This document shows positions 10,671 through 20,960 of a stretch of DNA of 64,000 nucleotides, piece by piece. Each line of letters begins with the position of its first letter. Position 1 is the first letter of the stretch. Source of the DNA: Evansella tamaricis (lineage in GTDB: Bacteria; Bacillota; Bacilli; Bacillales; Salisediminibacteriaceae); assembly GCF_019042215.1 (NCBI RefSeq), contig NZ_JAHQCS010000056.1, forward strand, positions 29,870 through 93,869. The letters are read 5' to 3'. The notes under the pieces are model-generated. The model saw only the letters and a program-made list of their open reading frames with translations, was not told the DNA's origin and ran no database searches. The position numbers and the translations under genes are program-made.

Positions 10671-11402
10671 ATGAAAGAGATGATCCGGGTTGAGAAATTA
10701 AATAAATCATTCGGCGATCTCCATGTTTTAAAAGATATAGATTTAACAGTAAATGAAAGTGATGTGGTTTGTCTGATCGGCGCCAGTGGATCAGGAAAAA
10801 GTACCGTATTAAGGTGTTTAAACTTTTTGGAAATAAAAGATGAAGGAAAAATAATCTTTGATGGTGAACAGATTGAACCGAAAACTCATGATTTAAATAA
10901 AATTCGTCAGAAGGTGGGAATGGTATTTCAACATTTCAACCTATTTCCCCACATGACCGTATTAGAGAATGTCATCGAAGCCCCAATTATGGTTAAAAAA
11001 ATGGGAAAGGAAGAAGCGATCAAGGAAGGAAAAGCCTTACTGGATAAGGTCGGACTAAGTGATAAGTATGATGTTTATCCTTCTAAACTTTCCGGTGGAC
11101 AAAAACAACGGGTTGCTATTGCAAGGGCATTAGCAATGAAACCGGAAATTATGCTCTTTGATGAACCAACTTCTGCCTTAGACCCGGAATTAGTAGGAGA
11201 AGTTCTAGAAACAATGAAGACCTTAGCAAAGGAAGGAATGACCATGATTGTAGTAACCCACGAAATGGGTTTTGCAAAAGAAGTGGCCGATTATACGATT
11301 TACATGCATGAAGGAAAAATTGTGGAAGTGGGACCATCTGTTGAATTCTTTGAAAACCCTAAAGAAGAAAGAACAAAGGAATTTCTGAGTAAAGTATTAT
11401 AA
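10671..11402 (+). CDS. Polar amino-acid ABC transporter ATP-binding protein
   Basis: ABC ATPase (GlnQ/ArtM/TcyN class) that energises uptake at the cytoplasmic face. The 243-residue protein has Walker [10 protein letters not shown], signature LSGGQKQR, Walker [12 protein letters not shown] and the switch histidine in VVTHE. It is the last gene of the operon, with a terminator 30 bases after the stop. Confidence 0.95.
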   Translation: MKEMIRVEKLNKSFGDLHVLKDIDLTVNESDVVCLIGASGSGKSTVLRCLNFLEIKDEGKIIFDGEQIEPKTHDLNKIRQKVGMVFQHFNLFPHMTVLENVIEAPIMVKKMGKEEAIKEGKALLDKVGLSDKYDVYPSKLSGGQKQRVAIARALAMKPEIMLFDEPTSALDPELVGEVLETMKTLAKEGMTMIVVTHEMGFAKEVADYTIYMHEGKIVEVGPSVEFFENPKEERTKEFLSKVL

Positions 11403-11430
11403 AAGTATAGAAATAAAATTCAAAAAATAT

Positions 11431-11464
11431 AAAAAAAATCATTGCAACAGCAATGATTTTTTTT
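11431..11464 (+). terminator. Terminator of the amino-acid ABC operon
   Basis: The stem AATCATTGC/GCAATGATT is flanked by A-runs and T-runs on either side (11431-11445 with 11450-11464). It could work in both directions and also serve the convergent gene at 11535. Confidence 0.9.
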
Positions 11465-11534
11465 GTTGAAATACAATAAGCATTTTAGGTTGTAAAAATT
11501 TTTTAAAATGGTATCATAGTGACGGTTGGATAAG

Positions 11535-12020
11535 TTACCTTTTCCGAAAAAATATAAAATATACACCAATAACAATAAAAAGGATTGGCCAAATTAAATC
11601 GAATCCTGAGAACACTGTTTTTATCCAGTTGGATAACACATGATTATAAAAGGCAAATGCAGAGATAACCAATAAAATGAGTGCTGGAGTTAATCCTTCT
11701 CTCTTATTAACAAAATACTTCATGAAGAAGGCTACACTTACGATAAGGGTGAAATATCCCCAATAATATGACCAATAACCGAAAGTATGGACACCATGAA
11801 AAAATACACCTAGCCCTAATAGGACCATCCCAGAGAACATTTTATTATCATCTCGGTTGGAGAATCCTTGAAAGGCGAGAACAATTCCTATGAAAAAAAG
11901 AATCGATGGCCAAGCAAAAAGAACATGTGCGAACGGAATTCCAATATCTAATTGCTGAAGTAAAAAATAAAGACCAATAGTAATTAGAATAATTCCTGCA
12001 AACATACTATTATTTTTCAA
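11535..12020 (-). CDS. Membrane protein with LiaI/LiaF-like transmembrane repeats
   Basis: The 161-residue protein is almost entirely membrane. About six hydrophobic segments are arranged in pairs, each resembling the N-terminal transmembrane module of LiaF/LiaI-type proteins (motifs like ILITIGLYFLLQQL and WPILFIVIGVYFIF). TTG at 12020 fits the SD AAAGGAG on this strand. No enzymatic motif is visible. It stands alone between the ABC operon and hemA. A role in the envelope is likely from the family but unproven. Confidence 0.75.
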   Translation of the reverse strand: MKNNSMFAGIILITIGLYFLLQQLDIGIPFAHVLFAWPSILFFIGIVLAFQGFSNRDDNKMFSGMVLLGLGVFFHGVHTFGYWSYYWGYFTLIVSVAFFMKYFVNKREGLTPALILLVISAFAFYNHVLSNWIKTVFSGFDLIWPILFIVIGVYFIFFRKR

Positions 12021-12189
12021 AAATGCTCACTCCTTTTTTTCCATAAATCTTACTAACATTTTCCTTATTGGTTACAATAAAACAATATAGTAAATGATGC
12101 GAAAAGGGAACCAATAATTTGTATTTTTTTTTTGACACAAAATGTTCACATTTACTGCAGAGCATATTTAATGCGGGCTAGATTAGAAA

Positions 12190-12198
12190 TGTTATAAT
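12190..12198 (+). promoter_or_regulatory. Extended -10 promoter of the hem operon
   Basis: TG-T-TATAAT is an extended -10 element about 90 bases upstream of the hemA ATG. No good -35 is at 17 bases. A separate TTGACA at 12132 has no matching -10 at normal spacing. Confidence 0.55.
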
Positions 12199-12286
12199 GA
12201 AGTTTGAGTTATTTATATTTATTCTAATAATATGTAAAGAACCTATATATTTAGATAATTGTGGAGAAAGTAATGGGGGTGAAGGA

Positions 12287-13675
12287 ATGCACATCCTGGT
12301 CGTCAGTTTGAACTATAAAACAACACCAGTAGAAATTCGAGAAAAATTTACCTTTCAAGAGGATATGGATCGTGCGTTGACAAAGCTCCGAAAGTCGAAG
12401 AGCATTTTGGAGTGTGTAATCGTTTCTACCTGTAATCGAACGGAACTGTATGTTGTCGCAGATCAATTGCATACTGGCCGATACTATACAAAAGTTTTCT
12501 TGTCGGAATGGTTTGATATTCCAAAAGAGGAATTCACACCATTTCTGCAAATTCGTGAAGACGAACACGCCATTGAACATTTATTCCGTGTCTCCTGTGG
12601 ATTGGATTCCATGGTATTAGGGGAAACTCAAATTTTAGGACAAGTACGCGAAGGGTTTGTAGAAGCACAACGCCAAGGGACAACAGGTACTATTTTTAAT
12701 CATTTGTTTAAACAAGCTGTAACAATAGCAAAGCGTGCCCACTCTGAAACTTCAATTGGTGAGAATGCTGTTTCTGTAAGTTATGCAGCGGTGGAATTAG
12801 GAAAGAAGATTTTCGGAGATTTTCAGGACAAAAAAGTGTTGATTTTAGGTGCAGGGAAAATGAGTGAGTTAACCGCTAAGAATCTTTCAGCTAATGGAAT
12901 TAATGATATTACAGTGATGAATAGGACGAAGAATAAAGCGGTCGAGCTTGCAAAAAAGTTTTCTGGTTCCGCAAAAGGAATGGAAGAGATTGAGAATTCT
13001 CTTCTGACAACAGATATTCTCATTAGCTCGACGGGGTCAAAGGGATATGTTGTATCCAAACCAATCGTGGAAAAGTTAATTAAAAAACGTAAGGGACGTC
13101 CCCTGTTCTTAGTAGATATTGCTGTTCCAAGGGACATTGATCCACTGTTATCTGAAATAGAAAATGTCTATTTATATGATATTGATGATTTAGAAGGAAT
13201 TGTAGCCGCAAATCTTGAAGAGCGTAAACAAGAGGCAGAAAAGATTGAACTAATGATCGAGGAAGAATTAATTCATTTTAGTCATTGGCTTGATACATTA
13301 GGTGTAGTGCCCGTCATTTCTGCTTTACGTAATAAAGCTATGACCGTACAAAGAGAGACAATGGATAGCCTTGAAAGGAAACTTTCAAACTTGTCTGATC
13401 GAGAAAAGAAAGTGATCCGTAAACATATGAAGAGTATTGTTAATCAATTATTACGTGACCCCATTTCTGCCGTAAAGGAATTGCCGGAGGAAAAAAACTC
13501 AACGGAACTTTTAGACTTTATCACAAAGGTTTTTGCTCTAGAAGAGCAATTACAGGAACAAGAAAAACTGCCTTCCTGTGAGATTCAAATAAATAAAGAT
13601 GAACGTAAGTGGAGTATGGAAAAACGTAAAGCAAAATTAGCAGATCGAAAAGAGGCTTTTGCCCGCTCTGTTTAA
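12287..13675 (+). CDS. hemA: Glutamyl-tRNA reductase
   Basis: First committed step of C5-pathway heme synthesis: NADPH-dependent reduction of glutamyl-tRNA(Glu) to glutamate-1-semialdehyde. The catalytic cysteine is in VSTCNRTE near residue 50. The NADPH-binding domain has GAGKMSELT, and a helical dimerisation domain ends the 462-residue protein. ATG at 12287 is chosen because GGGGGTGAAGG sits just before it and the family starts [12 protein letters not shown]; the frame is open 90 bases further upstream. It is first of hemAXCDBL. Confidence 0.97.
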   Translation: MHILVVSLNYKTTPVEIREKFTFQEDMDRALTKLRKSKSILECVIVSTCNRTELYVVADQLHTGRYYTKVFLSEWFDIPKEEFTPFLQIREDEHAIEHLFRVSCGLDSMVLGETQILGQVREGFVEAQRQGTTGTIFNHLFKQAVTIAKRAHSETSIGENAVSVSYAAVELGKKIFGDFQDKKVLILGAGKMSELTAKNLSANGINDITVMNRTKNKAVELAKKFSGSAKGMEEIENSLLTTDILISSTGSKGYVVSKPIVEKLIKKRKGRPLFLVDIAVPRDIDPLLSEIENVYLYDIDDLEGIVAANLEERKQEAEKIELMIEEELIHFSHWLDTLGVVPVISALRNKAMTVQRETMDSLERKLSNLSDREKKVIRKHMKSIVNQLLRDPISAVKELPEEKNSTELLDFITKVFALEEQLQEQEKLPSCEIQINKDERKWSMEKRKAKLADRKEAFARSV

Positions 13676-13694
13676 GAGAGGGGACTGACATTAT

Positions 13695-14513
13695 ATGTTA
13701 TTAAATTTTATTTATTTATCCATTGTAGTATTTTATAGTTTAAGTATATTAGGTTTTTTTATTGATTTTATTCAAAACAACCAGAGGGTTAATCGAATTG
13801 CCTTCTGGTTGCTTTCTATTGTCTGGGTACTACAGCTTCTCTTTTTAATTGTCAGGACGATGGAATATAATCGTTTACCTTTGATGACAATTTTTGAGGG
13901 GATGTTTTTATATTCATGGATCGTTGTCACCTTGTCGTTAATTATTAATAAATTTTATAAGAAAGACTTCCTAATATTTTTTGTGAATTTGATTGGCTTT
14001 GGTATAATGACAATCAGCATTTTTGCTCCCACTGGTGATGTTTCTCCAAGACTAACGGAATTATTGATTCTGGAGTTATTGGTGATCCATGTGACACTTC
14101 TCCTATTATCCTATGGAACCTTCACATTATCTTTTGCGTTTTCCATGCTCTACTTCATACAAAACAACATGTTAAAACGTAAACGTTGGGGGAAGAGGAT
14201 TAAACGCATTGGAAATTTATCTACATTAGGTCAACTTTCATATATTTTTACTTTAATTGGTTTTCCACTGATGTTATTAGGAATAATTCTTGGGGTTATT
14301 TGGGCATGGGTTAAATTCGGCATGGTACCTTGGTTTGATGTGAAAGTATTAAGTTCCTTTTTAGTCCTGTTTATGTATGGATTATTTTTATTCCAATGGG
14401 TAGTGAAAAAGAAAAGGGGATATAGTTTAGCTCTCCTAAATATTGCTGCCTTTCTCGTTTTACTAATTAATTACTTCCTTTCCACGTCATTTTCTAATTT
14501 TCATATTTGGTAG
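13695..14513 (+). CDS. hemX: HemX, membrane protein modulating HemA
   Basis: Integral membrane protein (272 residues, about eight hydrophobic segments) of the cytochrome-c-assembly (CcsA-like) superfamily. In B. subtilis HemX lowers the amount of HemA protein and is not itself an enzyme of the pathway. The call rests on its place between hemA and hemC, its length and its hydrophobic profile. SD GAGAGGGG precedes the ATG. Confidence 0.88.
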   Translation: MLLNFIYLSIVVFYSLSILGFFIDFIQNNQRVNRIAFWLLSIVWVLQLLFLIVRTMEYNRLPLMTIFEGMFLYSWIVVTLSLIINKFYKKDFLIFFVNLIGFGIMTISIFAPTGDVSPRLTELLILELLVIHVTLLLLSYGTFTLSFAFSMLYFIQNNMLKRKRWGKRIKRIGNLSTLGQLSYIFTLIGFPLMLLGIILGVIWAWVKFGMVPWFDVKVLSSFLVLFMYGLFLFQWVVKKKRGYSLALLNIAAFLVLLINYFLSTSFSNFHIW

Positions 14514-14573
14514 TAGAATGGAAGAAGAGTATCACTTACATCAATTGCAGAACATTACATTTTGGAGGTTAGC

Positions 14574-15506
14574 ATGAGGAAAATTATTATTGGTTCACGA
14601 AAAAGTAATTTAGCAATGATTCAAACAAATTGGGTTATTGACCGCTTAAAATCTCTTGGTCTTGATTATGAATTTGAAATCAAAGAGATCGTAACAAAGG
14701 GAGATAAGATTCTGGATGTTACCTTATCTAAAGTGGGTGGAAAAGGTCTTTTTGTTAAAGAGATTGAAAAAGCGATGTATGATGGTGAAATTGATATTGC
14801 GGTACACAGCATGAAAGACTTACCTGCTGTTATTGCGGAAGGATTAATGATCGGTGCTGTACCGGAGCGGGAAGATCCGAGGGATGCGTTCATATCCAAT
14901 AGTGGACAAGCATTGAAGGATTTGCCGGCAGGATCTGTGGTTGGAACAAGCAGTTTACGTCGTTCGGCCCAAGTCCTTGCCAAACGTCCAGATTTAAAGA
15001 TTCAGTGGATTCGTGGGAATATAGAAACACGTTTACGAAAATGCAGAGAAGAGGGATTCGATGCCATAATCCTTGCAGCAGCAGGAATTAAACGTGCTGG
15101 TTGGAAAGACGAGATAATATCTGAATTTCTCGATCCGAAAACATGTCTTCCCGCAGTAGGACAAGGGGCTTTGGGAATTGAATGCCGTGAGGATGATAAA
15201 GAAATTGTTGACTTATTATCTAAAATAAATAATAAGGATACTGAAAGAACTGTGGCTGCAGAACGCTCTTTTCTCCATACCGTTGAAGGGGGATGTCAAG
15301 TTCCAATTGCAGGATATGCAACCCTTCTTGATGATGGGAAAATTTCATTAACTGCACTCATTGCTTCACCAGATGGACAAACGGTATTTAGGGAAACGAT
15401 CGTTGGTGATGATCCTGTGTCCATTGGGAAAGAAGTTGCAGAAAAAATGCTTATGCAAGGGGCGAAAGAAGTTCTTGATCAAGTGAAGGAAGAACTTGAT
15501 CTTTAA
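14574..15506 (+). CDS. hemC: Porphobilinogen deaminase (hydroxymethylbilane synthase)
   Basis: Polymerises four porphobilinogen units into hydroxymethylbilane in the cytosol. The dipyrromethane-cofactor cysteine is C241 in [10 protein letters not shown], and the arginine-rich substrate site (SSLRRSAQ) is present. ATG at 14574 is used rather than the in-frame TTG at 14562, which lies inside the SD TTGGAGG. The 310-residue length is normal. Confidence 0.97.
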   Translation: MRKIIIGSRKSNLAMIQTNWVIDRLKSLGLDYEFEIKEIVTKGDKILDVTLSKVGGKGLFVKEIEKAMYDGEIDIAVHSMKDLPAVIAEGLMIGAVPEREDPRDAFISNSGQALKDLPAGSVVGTSSLRRSAQVLAKRPDLKIQWIRGNIETRLRKCREEGFDAIILAAAGIKRAGWKDEIISEFLDPKTCLPAVGQGALGIECREDDKEIVDLLSKINNKDTERTVAAERSFLHTVEGGCQVPIAGYATLLDDGKISLTALIASPDGQTVFRETIVGDDPVSIGKEVAEKMLMQGAKEVLDQVKEELDL

Positions 15507-15518
15507 GGAGTGTGGACA

Positions 15519-16298
15519 GTGAAAGGACTTGGTCTTCATGGTCGGCACATTTTAAACACACGTGCAAAACATCAAGCGAGTGAATTAACGGAGTGCCTTC
15601 AAAGGCATGGGGGAATTGTCTTAGAAATTCCCCTAATTTCTATCGAAAAGCCGGTAGATTGCACCCCAGTGTATCGGGTAATTCAGCAATTGGGTCGTTA
15701 TGATTGGATTGTTTTTACCAGTGCCAACAGTGTTCATTTTTTTATGGAATTTCTTACCAATGAGGGGAAACGGGTAGAAGAACTTCAAAGGAAAAAAATC
15801 GCAGTTGTGGGGAACAAAACATTAAAATACCTTCAGAAGAAAGGTATTACGCCTCAAGTTGTTCCATCTACTTTCAGTGGTGAATACTTAACCGAGGAAT
15901 TACTAAAGAATATTAAACTCGGGGAACGAATCCTTTTTCCAAGGAGCAGTCTTTCGAGTAACTACTTAGTACATACATTACAACAGAAAGATATGGAGGT
16001 GGATGCTCCTATTGTGTATGAAACAGCAATGAATACGTCCATCAAAAAGGAATTACATGATACCCTCTTAACCGAAAAGATAGATATCATTACTTTTACA
16101 AGTCCATCCACAGTCCGTTCTTTCTTTATGCAAATAGATCAGTCACTAATAGAAAATAATAGATTAGATTCCATTCTGTTTGCGGTTATTGGAACTGTTA
16201 CGGCGAAGGAACTGAAGGAATATGGTGTAAAAGAAATGATAATACCAAAACAGTTTACCATCGAAGGACTAGTGGAGGAACTATTAGAAAAACAATAG
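15519..16298 (+). CDS. hemD: Uroporphyrinogen-III synthase
   Basis: Closes and inverts ring D of hydroxymethylbilane to give uroporphyrinogen III. The sequence is weakly conserved, as usual for this family; the [10 protein letters not shown] and [11 protein letters not shown] segments of the two half-domains are recognisable. GTG at 15519 is preferred over GTG at 15510 because AAGGAG ends eight bases before it. About 259 residues. It sits between hemC and hemB in the expected order. Confidence 0.93.
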   Translation: MKGLGLHGRHILNTRAKHQASELTECLQRHGGIVLEIPLISIEKPVDCTPVYRVIQQLGRYDWIVFTSANSVHFFMEFLTNEGKRVEELQRKKIAVVGNKTLKYLQKKGITPQVVPSTFSGEYLTEELLKNIKLGERILFPRSSLSSNYLVHTLQQKDMEVDAPIVYETAMNTSIKKELHDTLLTEKIDIITFTSPSTVRSFFMQIDQSLIENNRLDSILFAVIGTVTAKELKEYGVKEMIIPKQFTIEGLVEELLEKQ

Positions 16299-16329
16299 AC
16301 TAAATATACTAAAATCATGGAGGATGAAT

Positions 16330-17307
16330 ATGAGTAATGAATTTAAAAGGCACCGCAAATTAAGAACGAGTGCAGGAATGAGAAAGATCGTACGGGAAAC
16401 ACACTTACATAAGGAAGACTTAATTTATCCAATATTCGTAAAGGAAGGCAATAATGTAAAAAATGAAGTGGCTTCCATGCCTGGGGTATATCAATGGTCC
16501 CTCGACCGTTTAGATGAAGAAGTGGATGAAGTCGTACAACTTGGAATCTCTACAATTATTGTATTTGGTGTACCTGCTAATAAAGATGATTGTGGGACTT
16601 CAGCTTATTCGAAGGAAGGTATTGTACAGAAAGCAATCCGTCAGATAAAAAGAAAATATCCAGAATTAATTGTTATTGCTGATACATGTCTTTGTCAATT
16701 TACAGATCATGGTCATTGTGGAGTAATTGAAGATGGACAAATTTTGAATGATCCATCGTTAGAATTGTTAACGAAAACAGCAGTGTCTCAGGCAGAGTCT
16801 GGAGCGGATATCATCGCACCTTCCAATATGATGGATGGATTTGTGACTGCAATACGACATGGTCTTGATGATGCTGGTTATCATCACGTTCCTGTGATGA
16901 GCTATGCTGTAAAGTATGCTTCCTCCTTTTATGGCCCGTTTCGAGATGCAGCACACAGTTCTCCACAATTCGGTGATCGTAAAACCTATCAAATGGATCC
17001 TGCCAATCGTCTCGAAGCTTTACGGGAAGCACAATCAGACGTGGAAGAGGGGGCAGATTTCCTTATCGTAAAACCGGCCCTTTCCTATTTAGACATTATT
17101 CGTGATGTGAAAGACAGTCACCCTGTACCTGTTGTGGCGTACAACGTAAGTGGTGAATACTCCATGGTAAAAGGTGCTGCTCTCAATGGATGGATCGATG
17201 AAAAGGCAGTTGTTTTAGAGAAATTAATAAGTATGAAGCGGGCAGGAGCAGACTTAATATTGACGTATTTTGCCAAAGACGTGGCTAAATGGCTAGAGGA
17301 AAACTAA
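16330..17307 (+). CDS. hemB: Delta-aminolevulinic acid dehydratase (porphobilinogen synthase)
   Basis: Condenses two 5-aminolevulinate molecules to porphobilinogen. The zinc-site cysteines are in [14 protein letters not shown], and the two Schiff-base lysines are in [12 protein letters not shown] and [13 protein letters not shown] at 16330 fits the SD GGAGG; an earlier ATG at 16324 touches it. The protein has 325 residues, as in related species. Confidence 0.98.
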   Translation: MSNEFKRHRKLRTSAGMRKIVRETHLHKEDLIYPIFVKEGNNVKNEVASMPGVYQWSLDRLDEEVDEVVQLGISTIIVFGVPANKDDCGTSAYSKEGIVQKAIRQIKRKYPELIVIADTCLCQFTDHGHCGVIEDGQILNDPSLELLTKTAVSQAESGADIIAPSNMMDGFVTAIRHGLDDAGYHHVPVMSYAVKYASSFYGPFRDAAHSSPQFGDRKTYQMDPANRLEALREAQSDVEEGADFLIVKPALSYLDIIRDVKDSHPVPVVAYNVSGEYSMVKGAALNGWIDEKAVVLEKLISMKRAGADLILTYFAKDVAKWLEEN

Positions 17308-17328
17308 AGGAAGGCAGGTCTTCAAAAT

Positions 17329-18615
17329 ATGAAATGGAATAAATCTGTAGAAGCTTTTAAGCAGGCTAAAAAGGTAATGCCAGGTGGAGTGAATAGCCCT
17401 GTTCGGGCGTTTAAGTCAGTGAAACTGGACCCTGTTTTTATGGAACGGGGCAAAGGCTCCCACATTTGGGATATTGATGGAAATGAATATATTGACTATG
17501 TCCTTTCATGGGGACCTCTCGTATTAGGTCATGCTGATGATAAAGTAGTGGAGGCACTTAAATCGGTAACAGAAAAAGGAACGAGTTTCGGTGCACCAAG
17601 TCAATTAGAAACAAAGATGGCAGAGTTAGTAATTAATCGTGTTCCATCGATTGAGGTTGTCCGTATGGTGAATTCAGGGACAGAAGCAACGATGAGTGCT
17701 CTTCGTCTGGCTAGGGGATTCACAGGCAGAAACAAAATTGTGAAATTTGAGGGGTGCTATCACGGACATGGGGATTCTCTATTAATTAAAGCTGGTTCTG
17801 GTGTTGCAACATTAGGATTGCCAGATAGTCCGGGAGTACCTGAATCCGTTGCGAAAAACACATTAACCGTTCCTTATAATGATTTGAATAGCTTAAACTA
17901 TGCTTTCGAACAATTTGGTGAAGATATAGCAGGAGTCATTTTAGAACCTGTTGCAGGGAATATGGGTGTCGTTCCACCGGTACCTGGGTTCCTGGAAGGT
18001 GTTCGTAAGCTTACAGAAGAGTATGGTTCATTATTAATTTTTGATGAAGTAATGACAGGATTTCGTGTTGGCTACCATTGTGCGCAAGGGGAGTTAGGGA
18101 TTACACCAGACTTGACATGTTTAGGAAAAGTAATTGGTGGTGGTCTTCCCGTTGGTGCATATGGTGGAAAGCGGGAGATCATGGAACAAATTGCACCTGC
18201 AGGTCCAATATATCAAGCGGGAACACTTTCTGGAAACCCTTTGGCCATGACGGCAGGATATGAAACCTTAAGTCAGTTGACACCAGAGAACTATGACCGT
18301 TTTAATGAATTAGGGGAAAGATTAGCAAATGGACTTCGTGGTGCAGCGAAAAAGTATGGTGTTCCACATCAAATTAATCGTGCAGGATCAATGGTTGGAT
18401 TCTTCTTTACAAATAATCCGGTGACAAACTATGAACAAGCTGCGTCATCTGACTTAAATATGTTTGCTACCTATTTTAAGAGCATGCTTAACGAAGGAAT
18501 ATCTCTCCCCCCTTCACAATTTGAAGGAATGTTTTTATCTACAAAGCACACAGAAGAGGATATTGATCGAACAATAGCAGCTGCAGAAAAAGCGTTTGCT
18601 GTTATAGCAAACTGA
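17329..18615 (+). CDS. hemL: Glutamate-1-semialdehyde 2,1-aminomutase
   Basis: PLP enzyme converting glutamate-1-semialdehyde to 5-aminolevulinate, working directly with HemA. The 428-residue protein has the [16 protein letters not shown] motif and the PLP-lysine region [17 protein letters not shown]. It ends the hem operon and is followed by a strong terminator. The length is that of other Bacillaceae enzymes. Confidence 0.98.
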   Translation: MKWNKSVEAFKQAKKVMPGGVNSPVRAFKSVKLDPVFMERGKGSHIWDIDGNEYIDYVLSWGPLVLGHADDKVVEALKSVTEKGTSFGAPSQLETKMAELVINRVPSIEVVRMVNSGTEATMSALRLARGFTGRNKIVKFEGCYHGHGDSLLIKAGSGVATLGLPDSPGVPESVAKNTLTVPYNDLNSLNYAFEQFGEDIAGVILEPVAGNMGVVPPVPGFLEGVRKLTEEYGSLLIFDEVMTGFRVGYHCAQGELGITPDLTCLGKVIGGGLPVGAYGGKREIMEQIAPAGPIYQAGTLSGNPLAMTAGYETLSQLTPENYDRFNELGERLANGLRGAAKKYGVPHQINRAGSMVGFFFTNNPVTNYEQAASSDLNMFATYFKSMLNEGISLPPSQFEGMFLSTKHTEEDIDRTIAAAEKAFAVIAN

Positions 18616-18632
18616 AAACGAGTATATAATTT

Positions 18633-18667
18633 AAAAAATCCTAGAGGGTTTCCTCTAGGATTTTTTC
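18633..18667 (+). terminator. Terminator of the hemAXCDBL operon
   Basis: The stem AAATCCTAGAGG/CCTCTAGGATTT is followed by a T-run, 18 bases after hemL. Confidence 0.95.
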
Positions 18668-18686
18668 TGTAAACGGGACAGATTTG

Positions 18687-18715
18687 GCATATTTCCATTC
18701 TATGAATCATAAAAG
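18687..18715 (+). promoter_or_regulatory. Candidate SigE promoter of spoVID
   Basis: GCATATT at 18687-18693, a 14-base spacer and CATAAAAG at 18708-18715 resemble the mother-cell SigE consensus (KMATATT-N14-CATACAMT). In B. subtilis spoVID is transcribed by SigE. The match is seen; its use is inferred. Confidence 0.5.
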
Positions 18716-18809
18716 TGTAACGTATGATCACTATTGTTTCAGATGGACAAATACCAACACCATGACTTAACTTAGCGCAATGCAGTTTTTAATAAAGGGG
18801 GAAATCAAG

Positions 18810-20015
18810 TTGACGTATGAACAACCTTCTTCTTTGGCCTTTTCCATAAAGGAATCTGTATGGTTAAACCAAAGAGGCGAAATTGGTGAAATTTTATCAC
18901 TTGCATTAGAGCCGGACATTAGTATTCATGAAGAAGAAGACCAAGTTTTAGTTAGGGGATCCCTTCAATTGTTTGGGGAATACCGACAACAACAGGATTC
19001 AGGACAAAATGAAACAGAATCATTTGCAGATCAAGTATCATTCCGTTCTGTAGAAGAAGTCTCCATGACAGATGATGGAGTTGGGATGATAAGACACTCC
19101 TTCCCATTGGATGTGACCATTCCTAAGGAAAGAATTGTTAATCTACATGATATTTACGTAACAGTAGATGACTTTGATTATGAATTACCGGGAAGAGGCT
19201 GCATTGAACTGGAAGCAAACATCTCTGTCAGTGGTATTAAGAATGAGAGAAGTACTCCCCAAGGGAATGGTTACCAAGAATCACAACAAGAAGTGGACGT
19301 TGGTGGCGATATAACAAACCACTCCTTTAATAGTGAGTATCAGGATTCGCGAGTAAACTATAATGAGTATCAGTATGAAAAACCACAAGTAAATTATGAG
19401 CCAGAAGAACAAATGCATACAGAAGCAGAGGACGAAAGGAGTTTTCACTTTGAATCCGTTCGTCCGGCGGAAGAGGAGGAACATGAAGAAGAGCCTTATA
19501 AAGAAAATGTTGTTGAAGAGGATACCCGATTTGCTGGACAGAAATTCGGTGAAGTGGATGCCGAAGAAGAACCAGTATTGGAAGCCGTGGAAGAAGAAGT
19601 GGAACGGGATCCAATAATGGACGGGAAGGAAACCCAGGAAACGAGGGCAGAACCGTCTACTGCACCAAATGTTACTTTCTCATCAAGCCCACCGCCTAGC
19701 CAAGGTACAACCGAGGATACAGATACACGTCCATCTGAAGGGGAAAGTGATGGAGTTGATGGGGATGGAACGGAAGAGCCGAAACGGGAAGAAAACGCCC
19801 TTTATTTAACTAAAATGTTAACAAAGGGAGAAGAAGAATTTTCCAAGTTGAAGATGTGTATCGTTCAAGAGGGAGAAACGCTAGAGATTATTGCTGAAAG
19901 ATATCAGATTCAAGTTAGTCAATTAGTACGTATGAACCGCTTAAATGACCAACATGTATCTGAAGGAGAAATTCTCTATATTCCGGTGAAAAAGACTGTA
20001 CCATCCGACACGTGA
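18810..20015 (+). CDS. spoVID: SpoVID, spore coat encasement morphogenetic protein
   Basis: SpoVID sits on the mother-cell side of the forespore membrane and drives spreading of coat proteins around the spore. The conserved N-terminal beta-rich domain (residues about 1-130) is followed by a long, very acidic, low-complexity middle. A C-terminal LysM domain (about 350-400, CIVQEGETLEIIAERYQIQ) ends the 401-residue protein. TTG at 18810 fits SD AAAGGGGG with eight bases between. It lies between hemL and ysxE, as in B. subtilis. The middle is poorly conserved, as is usual. Confidence 0.93.
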   Translation: MTYEQPSSLAFSIKESVWLNQRGEIGEILSLALEPDISIHEEEDQVLVRGSLQLFGEYRQQQDSGQNETESFADQVSFRSVEEVSMTDDGVGMIRHSFPLDVTIPKERIVNLHDIYVTVDDFDYELPGRGCIELEANISVSGIKNERSTPQGNGYQESQQEVDVGGDITNHSFNSEYQDSRVNYNEYQYEKPQVNYEPEEQMHTEAEDERSFHFESVRPAEEEEHEEEPYKENVVEEDTRFAGQKFGEVDAEEEPVLEAVEEEVERDPIMDGKETQETRAEPSTAPNVTFSSSPPPSQGTTEDTDTRPSEGESDGVDGDGTEEPKREENALYLTKMLTKGEEEFSKLKMCIVQEGETLEIIAERYQIQVSQLVRMNRLNDQHVSEGEILYIPVKKTVPSDT

Positions 20016-20030
20016 TTGGAGTGTGGAAGG

Positions 20031-20960
20031 ATGCTTCGATTAGAAACTATCAAAGAAAGTTACGGATTTAAGGAAGTAACCTGGGAAGTGGACGGAAAAA
20101 TACTAAAGACTGAAAAAGGTTTAAAACGACTTTCCCATTGGACAGAAAAGGATAACATGGAATGGCATATCAACTGGCGGGATCGTTTGGCAGAGAAAAC
20201 AGGGTGTCTGACGGACCGTATGATTCAGTCGCTATATGGTGAAAGAAAATTTCTCTCAGATGTTGGTTGGTACACCCTTCATGATGAAGTAACCAGCCCG
20301 TTCTCCTATCAAAACAGGGAAAAAGAGATGGGAATATTTTTCGGACATTATTTTTCAACTAAAATAGAAGATGATCATCAAAATCTCCACATCGATGTGA
20401 TGAATTTGGAGAGGATGTCTGACCAGATAAGTAAACCTTCCACTGCAAAAAATAATCATTCAACATCTTTTATCGAAGGTTTAAGAAGAGAATCCATCAA
20501 CCGTCTATTGAAAGCGAAACGACTATGGAAAGAGGGACAACAAGCTGGAGGAGAGCCTCCGATTGTGACGCCAATTGATTCATTAGATCAAGGGAAAAAC
20601 GTATTTGAAAAGCTGTTTTGGCAACATGGAACAGGAAGACCAGAGAAGGGGTATCGCTCTCTCAAAATTGTTCTTTCCCAATGGCTTCAGCGTTATGGGC
20701 GAAACTCACTATACAAGCTATTAAATGAGTTAGATAAACAATTATCTTTAAGAGAATTACATGCTAAAGCCCTCCTTGCAGAGTGTTTGACTCCTCGAGA
20801 ATTCATTCAATTTATGAATGAGATGAAGGATGTTAAAGATCAGCAGCAAATAGAGAAATGTAAGGAAAATCTCTCTTACCAGTGGGAGGAATCACTGAAG
20901 CTTGTGAAGGCGTTGAGCGAATGGCTTGACCTTACCAGGGAGAAGGTGCCAAACCCATGA
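20031..20960 (+). CDS. Unrecognised protein in the spoVID-ysxE unit
   Basis: I do not recognise this 309-residue soluble protein from memory. It starts 15 bases after the spoVID stop (SD GGAGTG, ATG at 20031; a TTG at 20016 is possible) and overlaps ysxE by four bases, so it is probably co-expressed during sporulation. The N-terminal third (charged, W-rich, with YTLHDEV and MGIFFGHYF) loosely recalls the small lobe and hinge of the aminoglycoside-phosphotransferase-like fold used by CotS and YsxE. The C-terminal half is helical and basic. No signal peptide or membrane segment is seen. B. subtilis has no gene here. The kinase-lobe resemblance is tentative. Confidence 0.85.
   Translation: MLRLETIKESYGFKEVTWEVDGKILKTEKGLKRLSHWTEKDNMEWHINWRDRLAEKTGCLTDRMIQSLYGERKFLSDVGWYTLHDEVTSPFSYQNREKEMGIFFGHYFSTKIEDDHQNLHIDVMNLERMSDQISKPSTAKNNHSTSFIEGLRRESINRLLKAKRLWKEGQQAGGEPPIVTPIDSLDQGKNVFEKLFWQHGTGRPEKGYRSLKIVLSQWLQRYGRNSLYKLLNELDKQLSLRELHAKALLAECLTPREFIQFMNEMKDVKDQQQIEKCKENLSYQWEESLKLVKALSEWLDLTREKVPNP

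Noticed and set aside
12190..12240. PerR box upstream of hemA
   Set aside because: TTATAAT is present only once as part of the -10; the second inverted half does not match.
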